In this document: piece after piece, positions 1 through 5,106 of the stretch
How positions within the stretch are numbered: position 1 is the first letter of the stretch
Layout: the number at the start of each line of letters is the position of its first letter
Assembly: GCA_964576715.1 (NCBI GenBank)
Contig: CAZNWE010000122.1
Span: forward strand, 1-9,047
DNA from: SLRI01 sp964576715
GTDB taxonomy: Bacteria > Pseudomonadota > Alphaproteobacteria > Geminicoccales > Geminicoccaceae
Length of the DNA: 9,047 nt
Reading direction: 5' to 3'
Notes under the pieces: generated by a model
The model's input: the letters and a program-made list of their open reading frames with translations, nothing else
What the model was told of the DNA's origin: nothing
Database searches by the model: none
Made by a program: the position numbers and the translations under genes

Positions 1-872
1 GGATGGTGCGGCTGCGGCACCGCGCAGGCGGCGATGTTGGGTGCCGAGCCCATGCCGGCCTCGTTCGAGAAGAGCCCGCGCTTGACCCCGTTGAGCATCG
101 CCGCCGCCAGCCCGCCGGTGACGCCGCCCGCCGCCTCCTCGAGCCCGAAGGCGCTCTTGATGATGTGCCCGAGCAGGCCCGGCACCTCGCCGATGTTCAT
201 CACCAGGACGACGACGGCGAGCAGGAGATAGATGCCGGCCATGAACGGTACCACGATCTCGGCGACCTTGGCGATCTGCCGGATGCCGCCGAAGATCACC
301 ACGCCGGCCAAGGCCGCGATGACGAGGCCGCTCACCAGCTTCGGCAGCCCGAACGCCCCTTCGACGGCACCCGCGATCGAGTTCGCCTGAACGGCGTTGA
401 AGACCAGGCCGAACGAGATGATCAAGGCCACCGAAAAGATCGCCGCGGCCCAGGGTGCTCCCAACCCGCGGGCGATGTAGAAGGCCGGCCCGCCGCGAAA
501 CTGCCCCGCCTCGTTCTTCACCTTGAAGAGCTGCGCCAGCGTGCTTTCCGAGTAGGCCGTGGCCATGCCGACCAGGGCCACCATCCACATCCAGAAGATC
601 GCCCCCGGCCCGCCCAGATAGAGTGCCACCGCCACGCCCGCGATATTGCCGGTACCGACCCGGGACGCCAGGCTCACCGTCAAGGCCTGAAACGGGGTGA
701 TCCCCGCCGCATCGGTCTCGCGTGAGCCCCGAATCACTCTGAACAGCTCGCCGAAATGCACGAACTGGATGAAGCCGAGCCTGAGCGTGAAGAACAGGCC
801 GACGGCCAGAAGACCGTAGATCAGCACATAGCCCCAGAAGATCGTGTTCAAGAAATCGATCACGGCAACCAT
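1..872 (-). CDS. Alanine/glycine:cation symporter (AGCS family), N-terminal part, cut by window edge
   Basis: Inner-membrane secondary transporter expected to import alanine or glycine with Na+ or H+. Reading the minus strand from the ATG at 872-870 gives 290 residues (MVAVIDFLNTIFWGYVLIYG...) without a stop, so the C-terminal third of a usual 440-480 residue protein lies beyond position 1. The family signature GGPGAIFWMWMVALVG is at residues 87-102, just after VGTGNIAGVA (72-81). The conserved GVKRGLFSNEAGMGSAPN segment is at 262-279. Hydrophobic stretches near 8-30, 62-86, 90-106, 140-160, 178-198 and 205-227 fit multiple membrane helices. GGAGGG (complement of 879-884) sits 6 nt before the ATG and fixes the start. 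It is transcribed away from a 354-bp gap and in the same direction as the upstream hydroxylase. Family is certain; the exact substrate and ion are not shown by sequence. Confidence 0.95.
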   Translation of the reverse strand, partial: MVAVIDFLNTIFWGYVLIYGLLAVGLFFTLRLGFIQFVHFGELFRVIRGSRETDAAGITPFQALTVSLASRVGTGNIAGVAVALYLGGPGAIFWMWMVALVGMATAYSESTLAQLFKVKNEAGQFRGGPAFYIARGLGAPWAAAIFSVALIISFGLVFNAVQANSIAGAVEGAFGLPKLVSGLVIAALAGVVIFGGIRQIAKVAEIVVPFMAGIYLLLAVVVLVMNIGEVPGLLGHIIKSAFGLEEAAGGVTGGLAAAMLNGVKRGLFSNEAGMGSAPNIAACAVPQPHH

Positions 873-964
873 GGCATTCCCTCCGGCCAGGGGACGGCAC
901 GCCTCATTGCTCCGGGCGGCCTGATCGCGAAAGTTGACAACCGTTCAGCAATTTCCGCAAGCCC

Positions 965-981
965 GTTGTGATATGCGCAAC
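965..981. promoter_or_regulatory. Imperfect inverted repeat, possible operator of the symporter gene
   Basis: GTTGTG-ATATG-CGCAAC is a dyad with 6-bp arms matching at five of six positions around a 5-bp AT-rich centre. It lies about 93 bp upstream of the symporter start. A second GTTG-A-CAAC palindrome is centred 36 bp closer to the gene (933-941), so two similar half-site pairs are spaced roughly three to three and a half helical turns apart. This would suit a DNA-looping or dimeric regulator (for example an Lrp/AsnC or GntR/LacI-type protein), but the regulator identity is guesswork. Confidence 0.3.
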
Positions 982-1200
982 CTTTGGGCACCGAGTGATG
1001 TATTGATCAGCGGCGATGGGCGTCGTCGTCCCGTCAGACGCCACAGGCTCCGATCGCCGTCCGTGGCCAAGGCTGCTCGGTCGACCGCATCGACCGTAGG
1101 CGCACCTCGCTCCGTCAACTGCGCGCAAGCTGCGGGTGGTCGCGAATGCAGTCGTGCCCAAGGCGGCCCTGGTCGATCCGAGAGGTGCTACCGACCCAAG

Positions 1201-1215
1201 GCTCCGTTCCGGAGC
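1201..1215 (-). terminator. Short hairpin just downstream of the hydroxylase gene
   Basis: GCTCCG-TTC-CGGAGC is a perfect 6-bp, 3-nt-loop hairpin beginning 12 bp after the hydroxylase stop in the direction of transcription. No run of T follows, so it is not a canonical intrinsic terminator. It could serve as a 3'-end stabiliser or as part of a Rho-dependent end. Weak evidence. Confidence 0.2.
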
Positions 1216-1226
1216 TCGCCGGGCGC

Positions 1227-1895
1227 TCAGATCTCCGCCCACATCCGCAGGAGATTGTGGAAGCTCTTGCTGACGAGGTCGAATTCGTCGGTCTTGCCGT
1301 ATTTGTCGAACAGGTCACGGCGCACAGTGTCGAGCTCGAACAGCATCTCGCGCCGCGCCGGATCACGGATCACGCTCTGCACCCAGGAGACCGCGACCAG
1401 GCGCCGACCGCGGGTCACCGGTGCCACGTGGTGCAGGGCCGAGGTGGGATAGAGGACGAGCGCGCCCATCGGCAGTTTCACCTCCTGGTCGCCGAGGCCG
1501 CCCTCGATGACCAACTCGCCGCCGTCATAGGCATCCGGGTCCTCGAGGAACAGGGTGAAGGACATGTCCGAGCGGATCGCCGGGCGACCGGACATCACGG
1601 CATTGTCGACGTGGCTGCCGTATGCCATGCCCGGGCCGTAGCGGGCGACCAACGGCGGCTTGATGATCTTCGGCAGGGCCGCCCGCTCGAACAGCAGATT
1701 GGCATGGATCGCCTCGATGATGGTTTGCTGCACCTTCTGGGTCTCGGGTCCGGGCTTGAGCTGCTCGTTGTTCTTGATCGACTGGCCGAACTTGCCGCCA
1801 GTGGCGCCACCGTCGACGAACGGCAGCGAGTCGATCATCGCCCGCAGCTTCCTGGCGGCATCGAAGCTGAGAATCTCGGGAATGACGGTGATCAT
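1227..1895 (-). CDS. PKHD-type Fe(II)/2-oxoglutarate-dependent hydroxylase (YbiX/PiuC family)
   Basis: A 222-residue protein, close to the usual 225 or so of this family, starting MITVIPEILS. Members are cytosolic non-haem iron dioxygenases that couple 2-oxoglutarate decarboxylation to hydroxylation of a substrate that is still unknown; many are iron-responsive. Visible hallmarks in order are the family segment KNNEQLK (41-47), iron ligands H95 and D97 in YGSHVDN, the distal iron ligand H155 in SALHHVAPVTRGRR, and R165 as the expected 2-oxoglutarate carboxylate anchor ten residues later. The ATG at 1895-1893 follows a modest GGAG about 10 nt upstream. Family members usually sit beside a TonB-dependent siderophore receptor; none is present here, and the neighbours are a symporter and an amino acid importer. 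No obvious Fur-like box was seen upstream. The family call is strong; the physiological role is unknown. Confidence 0.93.
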   Translation of the reverse strand: MITVIPEILSFDAARKLRAMIDSLPFVDGGATGGKFGQSIKNNEQLKPGPETQKVQQTIIEAIHANLLFERAALPKIIKPPLVARYGPGMAYGSHVDNAVMSGRPAIRSDMSFTLFLEDPDAYDGGELVIEGGLGDQEVKLPMGALVLYPTSALHHVAPVTRGRRLVAVSWVQSVIRDPARREMLFELDTVRRDLFDKYGKTDEFDLVSKSFHNLLRMWAEI

Positions 1896-2157
1896 GCGTT
1901 GAAAACTCCGACCTGACGCGTGCCATGGGCCTACACGATCCGGCCGGCGCTGTTAACTTCCTTGCCGGCCGGTCGCCGGCGCGTCGCCCGGCGCCCCAGG
2001 GCAGGCCGTTTGACAAGCCCGCGGCACTGCCGCAACAAGGCGCCGGGGGGGATCGGGTGAACGGCCGTGCCGCGGGTTCGTCTCGGCCGCCGGACTTGGA
2101 GGATGGCGCATCAGCACCGTTCGCGCGGATACCGATCTCGCCGACGGGCCGCCTCGC
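1896..2157. other. Divergent intergenic region between hydroxylase and ABC importer operon
   Basis: These 262 bp separate divergently transcribed genes and should contain promoters for both. The region holds a perfect 9-bp inverted repeat (1940-1972). A consensus-like TTGACA is at 2010-2015, but nothing resembling TATAAT follows at 16-18 bp. GC content is high throughout and no frame has a recognisable product. An ATG at 2103 directly abuts GGAGG, but its frame does not lead into the permease. Confidence 0.5.
1940..1972. repeat. Perfect 9-bp inverted repeat with 15-nt spacer
   Basis: CCGGCCGGC at 1940-1948 is mirrored by GCCGGCCGG at 1964-1972. The spacer contains GTTAAC and is AT-richer than its surroundings. 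It lies 45 bp upstream of the hydroxylase start and about 190 bp upstream of the first permease start. It can form a stable stem-loop in the 5' leader of whichever transcript covers it, or act as an operator for either gene. No regulator family is recognised. Confidence 0.4.
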
Positions 2158-3009
2158 TTGGCGGCAGCGCGAGCCGAGACCGAGAGGGTGTTGCCGTTGG
2201 GCTGGGGCGCTGCCCCTGCCTTTCGGCGCCATCGCGATTCGGTCCTCGCCACCCTGCAGTTCGCGGCGCTGGCCGTTGGCCTCGTCTGGCTCACCGTCGC
2301 CGGTGCCGACCGGATGGGCTACAATTGGCAGTGGTACCGCGTGCCCGAGTACATCCTGCGGGTGCACGAAGAGGGGCTCGTCTGGGGGCCCTTGGCGCTC
2401 GGCTTCGTCGAGACGCTCCGCCTCTCCGCCATCGCCTTCGTGCTGACCATCGCCTTGGGCGTCGCCGTTGCCGTGCTCCGCCTCGCCCGCTCCCCCGTCG
2501 GCCGGGCCACCGCCACCGTCTACATCGAGTTGATCCGCAACACCCCGCTCCTGGTCCAGCTCTACATCGTCTATTTCGTCGTCGCCCCCATCGTCGGCCT
2601 CGACCGCTACTGGACCGCCATCTTGTGCCTCACTCTCTTCGAGGCCGCCTTCGCCGCCGAGATCTTCCGGGGCGGCATCATGGCCGTGCCACGCGGCCAA
2701 TGGGAGGCCGCCGCCAGCCTCGGCCTCAGCCGGGCCCAGGCCTATCGCGACATCATCCTGCCGCAGGCACTGCGCGTCGTGCTGCCGCCCTTGACCGGCC
2801 TCGCCGTGTCGCTGGTCAAGCACAGCTCGATCGTCAGCGTCATCGCCGTCCTCGAACTCACGACCGAAGGTCGAAACATCATCTCCGACACGTATATGGC
2901 ATTCGAAATCTGGCTCACCGTCGCCGCCATGTACCTCGCGATCACCATTGGCCTCTCGCTCCTCGCCGCCTGGCTCGAAGCCCGCCACGCGGCCAACGGC
3001 TCGTCCTGA
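2158..3009 (+). CDS. Polar amino acid ABC transporter permease (HisM/GlnP type), first subunit
   Basis: Inner-membrane channel half of a polar amino acid ABC importer. From the TTG at 2158 it has 283 residues. A first membrane helix is near 31-50, further helices near 88-110, 133-148, 153-170, 212-233 and 251-273. The signature IELIRNTPLLVQLY lies at 123-136, and the cytoplasmic EAA loop (EAAASLGLSR then IILPQ) at 183-203 is the contact for the ATPase. The start is uncertain: no Shine-Dalgarno precedes 2158 and no start codon lies upstream in frame, whereas GAGAGG at 2182-2187 is 9 nt before another TTG at 2197, which would give 270 residues beginning just before the basic stretch preceding helix 1. 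It is 40 bp upstream of the binding-protein gene and shares its operon. The GltK/AapM-like character of the YNW segment after helix 1 suggests a polar or acidic amino acid substrate, as inference. Confidence 0.92.
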   Translation: MAAARAETERVLPLGWGAAPAFRRHRDSVLATLQFAALAVGLVWLTVAGADRMGYNWQWYRVPEYILRVHEEGLVWGPLALGFVETLRLSAIAFVLTIALGVAVAVLRLARSPVGRATATVYIELIRNTPLLVQLYIVYFVVAPIVGLDRYWTAILCLTLFEAAFAAEIFRGGIMAVPRGQWEAAASLGLSRAQAYRDIILPQALRVVLPPLTGLAVSLVKHSSIVSVIAVLELTTEGRNIISDTYMAFEIWLTVAAMYLAITIGLSLLAAWLEARHAANGSS

Positions 3010-3037
3010 CCCCGGCCAGCCCGGCCGGCCAACATTT

Positions 3038-3043
3038 GGGAGA
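3038..3043 (+). promoter_or_regulatory. Ribosome binding site selecting a TTG start
   Basis: GGGAGA ends 6 nt before the TTG at 3050. This placement, together with the signal peptide that begins exactly there, supports TTG 3050 over longer in-frame starts that would overlap the permease gene and put a proline-rich stretch ahead of the signal sequence. Confidence 0.7.
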
Positions 3044-3049
3044 ACCCCC

Positions 3050-3895
3050 TTGAAAGGCATCCTCAACCGTCTGAAGACCCTGGCCGCCGCCATCTGCATC
3101 GGCGGCATCGCCACCGCTTCCGGGGCAGCACAAGCCCAGGACGCCCGCCAGGGTGTCGCCGCCGACAGCGCCATCGAGGCGATCAAGGCCAGGGGCTCCC
3201 TGATCGTCGGCCTCTCGACCTTCGTTCCCTGGGCGATGCTCGACAAGAACGGCGAACTCGTCGGCTTCGAGATCGACGTCGCGACCAAGCTGGCCTCGGA
3301 CATGGGTGTCGAGGTCGAGTTCGTCCCCACCGCCTGGGACGGCATCATCCCGGCCCTGATCGCCGGCCGCTTCGACGTCATCATCTCCGGCATGAGCATC
3401 ACCCCGCAGCGCAACCTCACCGTCAACTTCACCGATCCTTATGCCTTCTCGGGCCTGCGCATCGCCGTCGCCAGGAAGCACGACGGCACGATCGACAGCC
3501 TCGACGACATGAACCGCCCGGACTTCACCTTCGCCCTTCGGCGGGGGGCGACCCCGGTACCCTTCGTTCAGGCGACCTTCCCCGAAGCCCGCATCGTCCA
3601 GTTCGACGAGGACGGCGCCTCGCTGCAGGAAGTGCTGAACGGCAACGCCGACGCCACCGCGGCCTCCGAGCCCTCGCCCAGCCGCTACGTCGCCGAGTAC
3701 CCCGACCAGCTCTATATCCCGATCGACGATCTCTACAACGTCACCGCCGAAGCCTTCGCCGTCAGGAAGGGCGACCCGGATGCCTTGAACTTCTTCAACA
3801 ACTGGATCGCCATCAACTGGCGCAACGGCTTCCTCGAGGAGCGCCACGACTACTGGTTCAGGACGCAAGACTGGGTCGAGCTCCTGCCTAATTGA
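3050..3895 (+). CDS. Periplasmic amino acid-binding protein of the ABC importer (SBP family 3)
   Basis: Captures an amino acid in the periplasm and delivers it to the two permeases. Starting at TTG 3050 gives 281 residues. A classical signal peptide has basic residues (MKGILNRLK), a hydrophobic core to about residue 22, and a likely cleavage after AQA at 29. The mature part carries the family 3 signature GFEIDVATKLASDM (72-85), following GSLIVGLSTFVPW. The ligand segment SGMSITPQRNLTVNFTDPY (113-131) includes R121, the residue expected to hold the substrate carboxylate. In the second lobe the position that commonly holds Asp for the substrate amino group reads E207 in ASEPSPSRY. Length fits the family. 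The gene lies between two permease genes, 40 bp after the first and 98 bp before the second. The substrate cannot be fixed from sequence; a polar or acidic amino acid is a guess from the transporter family. Confidence 0.93.
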   Translation: MKGILNRLKTLAAAICIGGIATASGAAQAQDARQGVAADSAIEAIKARGSLIVGLSTFVPWAMLDKNGELVGFEIDVATKLASDMGVEVEFVPTAWDGIIPALIAGRFDVIISGMSITPQRNLTVNFTDPYAFSGLRIAVARKHDGTIDSLDDMNRPDFTFALRRGATPVPFVQATFPEARIVQFDEDGASLQEVLNGNADATAASEPSPSRYVAEYPDQLYIPIDDLYNVTAEAFAVRKGDPDALNFFNNWIAINWRNGFLEERHDYWFRTQDWVELLPN

Positions 3896-3904
3896 GGACA
3901 AGAG

Positions 3905-3919
3905 ATGCGGGGGGGATGA
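3905..3919 (+). CDS. Candidate four-codon leader ORF (MRGG)
   Basis: ATG CGG GGG GGA TGA starts 7 nt after GAGG (3894-3897), which overlaps the stop codon of the binding-protein gene. Spacing and sequence make this the best-looking ribosome binding site in the gap, better than anything before the second permease start at 3994. The ORF lies entirely on top of segment 1 of the following hairpin array, so a translating ribosome would block that hairpin. It may be a leader ORF, or the remnant of the permease's original start displaced by insertion of a palindromic element. Too short to be recognised by homology. Confidence 0.25.
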   Translation: MRGG

Positions 3920-3976
3920 TCCTCCCCGCGCCCCACCAAAATATCGAGCGGGCGCGGGGGAAATCATTTTCCCCGC
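3907..3976 (+). promoter_or_regulatory. Array of mutually exclusive hairpins between binding protein and second permease
   Basis: Four complementary segments lie in 70 nt. Segment 1 (3907-3915) pairs with segment 2 (3921-3929), 9 bp with one G-U and a 5-nt loop. Segment 2, extended to 3924-3933, pairs perfectly over 10 G-C base pairs with segment 3 (3950-3959) around a 16-nt AT-richer loop. Segment 3, shifted to 3954-3963, pairs with segment 4 (3967-3976), 10 bp with one G-U and a TCA triloop. Thus 1:2 plus 3:4 excludes 2:3, the layout of attenuators. The 3:4 stem is followed by ATTCTTCC, only weakly T-rich. Alternative roles are a 3'-end stabiliser that keeps binding-protein mRNA in excess of permease mRNA (as known between malE and malF), or a pair of mobile palindromic (REP-like) units, since stems 1:2 and 3:4 resemble each other. 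Confidence 0.6.
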
Positions 3977-3993
3977 ATTCTTCCTGAAACCCC

Positions 3994-4881
3994 ATGTGGC
4001 CCGGTGACGACAAGAAGCTGCGCTTCGGCTGGCTGGACGCTCTGGTCCTGGCCGGCCTGGTGCTGCTCTTCGGCTGGCTCGCCTGGCGGGCCAACACCGC
4101 ACTCGTCTACAACTGGGACTGGTCGATCGTTCCCGGCCTCTTCTTTCGCACCGACCCCGAAAGCGGTGCGATCATCCCCCACCTTCTGAGCCAGGGCCTC
4201 ATGGTCACCTTGCGGCTCACCTTCTACGCCTCGATCGCCGCCGCCCTTGTCGGCCTGGTCATCGCACTCTGCCGCATCGCCAAGCCGCTGCTGCCTCGCC
4301 TCATCGGCCGGGCCTATGTCGAGCTGATCCGGAACGTCCCGCCGCTCGTCTTCATCTTCGTCTTCTACTTCTTCCTCAGCTCGCAGCTCATGCCGCTGCT
4401 CGGCATCGGCGACTACGCCCGCAACCTCCCTGTCGACCAGCGCTGGTGGTTCGAAACCCTGTTCGGCGACCGCCGCCTGATCGAGGCCTTCCTCTCCGGC
4501 GTCATCGTGCTCGCCATGTTCGAAGGCGCTTACGTCGCCGAGATCATCCGGGGCGGCATCCAGTCCATCCCCAAGGGCCAGTGGGAAGCCGCATCCAGCC
4601 TCGGGCTCGGGCGCTTCGATCGCATGCGCTTCATCATTCTGCCGCAAGCCATCAAGAACACCGCCCCACCCTTGGCCAACCAGTTCATCAGCCTGGTCAA
4701 GGACAGCTCCATCGTCTCGCTGATCGCGATCCAGGAGCTCACCTTCATGGCCAGCCAGACGGTGGTGACCACGCAAAAGACCTTCGAGATCTGGCTGACC
4801 ATCGGCGCCCTCTACTTCGCCATCTGCTGGCCCCTGTCGATGCTGTTCAGGCGGCTCGAGCGCCAGCGCGCGGCCGGCTAG
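3994..4881 (+). CDS. Polar amino acid ABC transporter permease (GlnP/HisQ type), second subunit
   Basis: Second membrane channel subunit of the same importer, 295 residues from ATG 3994 (MWPGDDKKLRFGWLDAL...). Hydrophobic helices lie near 14-32, 78-94, 114-136, 164-182, 229-248 and 266-286. VELIRNVPPLVFIFVFYF (109-126) is the permease signature, and the EAA loop EAASSLGLGR...IILPQ (198-218) should contact the missing ATPase. A roughly 20-residue insertion rich in charged and aromatic residues (about 139-160) lies between helices. No Shine-Dalgarno is visible in the 17 nt between the last hairpin and the ATG, so initiation may be weak or depend on the upstream structure. It is paralogous to the first permease (shared YNWxW after helix 1, shared FEIWLT near the C-terminus) but not interchangeable in length. 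No ATPase gene follows before the sulfotransferase cluster. Confidence 0.94.
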   Translation: MWPGDDKKLRFGWLDALVLAGLVLLFGWLAWRANTALVYNWDWSIVPGLFFRTDPESGAIIPHLLSQGLMVTLRLTFYASIAAALVGLVIALCRIAKPLLPRLIGRAYVELIRNVPPLVFIFVFYFFLSSQLMPLLGIGDYARNLPVDQRWWFETLFGDRRLIEAFLSGVIVLAMFEGAYVAEIIRGGIQSIPKGQWEAASSLGLGRFDRMRFIILPQAIKNTAPPLANQFISLVKDSSIVSLIAIQELTFMASQTVVTTQKTFEIWLTIGALYFAICWPLSMLFRRLERQRAAG

Positions 4882-5106
4882 CGGCCAGCCATCGCCGGGC
4901 AAGACAGTGCCCGGGGCGTCGCCAGCCGGCGGCAGCTTGGTGACACTCGGCAGCCATTCGGGTGGCTGCGGCGAGCGGTTTCTTGACCCCGATGCGGCTC
5001 CGGCGCTAGCCCTTCTCGTTGCGTTAGCGCAACCGCGGCCGCTCCGGCCGCCGGGCTTGCGGTTGCCGGCCCTGAAGCAGTTCCACGCCAAAAGCCAGCT
5101 TTATCG
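4882..5106. other. Intergenic region between importer operon and sulfotransferase cluster
   Basis: These 225 bp hold several stem-loops: 4895-4914 (7-bp stem, 6-nt loop), 4950-4969 (GCAGCCA / TGGCTGC, 7 bp, loop TTCGGG) and 5018-5033 (GTTGCG-TTAG-CGCAAC, 6 bp). None is followed by a T run. A TTGACC at 4983-4988 is a possible -35 for the cluster but has no good -10 partner. A GTG-started frame (4907-5110) stays open and ends by ATGA overlap with the next gene, but its translation looks like chance coding. The region probably holds the 3' end of the importer transcript and the promoter of the sulfotransferase operon. Confidence 0.45.
4895..4914 (+). terminator. Stem-loop 13 bp after the importer operon
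   Basis: CCGGGCA (4895-4901) pairs with TGCCCGG (4908-4914) around the loop AGACAG. Position right after the last permease stop suits a transcript 3' end. The lack of a T-tract means it is at best a non-canonical terminator or an RNA-stabilising hairpin. Confidence 0.3.

Larger units (their letters stand above)
873..1226. other. Intergenic region upstream of the AGCS symporter
   Basis: These 354 bp lie between the hydroxylase stop and the symporter start, both on the minus strand. No reading frame here resembles a known protein; the frames that stay open have arginine/serine/alanine-rich translations typical of GC-rich non-coding DNA. The part nearest the symporter (about 925-1010) is clearly more AT-rich than its surroundings and contains the dyad at 965-981 plus a shorter GTTG-A-CAAC palindrome at 933-941, so this is the likely promoter/operator area. 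No convincing -35/-10 pair was identified. A small hairpin lies at the far end (1201-1215), just after the hydroxylase gene. Confidence 0.6.

Noticed and set aside
3..725. Plus-strand frame of 240 codons opposite the symporter
   Set aside because: Arg/His/Asp/Pro-rich translation without a family; the minus strand encodes an unmistakable AGCS protein.
1146..1916. 256-codon plus-strand frame opposite the hydroxylase
   Set aside because: Antisense shadow of the hydroxylase, whose iron and 2-oxoglutarate residues are all present on the minus strand.
2010..2038. Consensus TTGACA as a sigma-70 promoter for the importer operon
   Set aside because: No acceptable -10 element at the right distance (CAACAA at 17 bp), so a promoter cannot be claimed from sequence alone.
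2948..3049. Longer N-terminus for the binding protein beginning inside the first permease gene
   Set aside because: Would add a proline-rich 34-residue extension ahead of a typical signal peptide; the TTG at 3050 with GGGAGA 6 nt upstream explains the start.
2067..3053. 328-codon plus-strand frame overlapping the first permease, including an ATG right after GGAGG at 2103
   Set aside because: Highly Arg/His/Pro-rich and frame-shifted relative to the permease, which has the EAA loop and hydrophobic helices. The GGAGG abuts the ATG without a normal spacer.
1525..3432. 635-codon minus-strand frame covering the hydroxylase end, intergenic region, first permease and part of the binding-protein gene
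   Set aside because: Crosses real genes on both strands and has no recognisable domain; composition is typical of GC-rich shadow frames.
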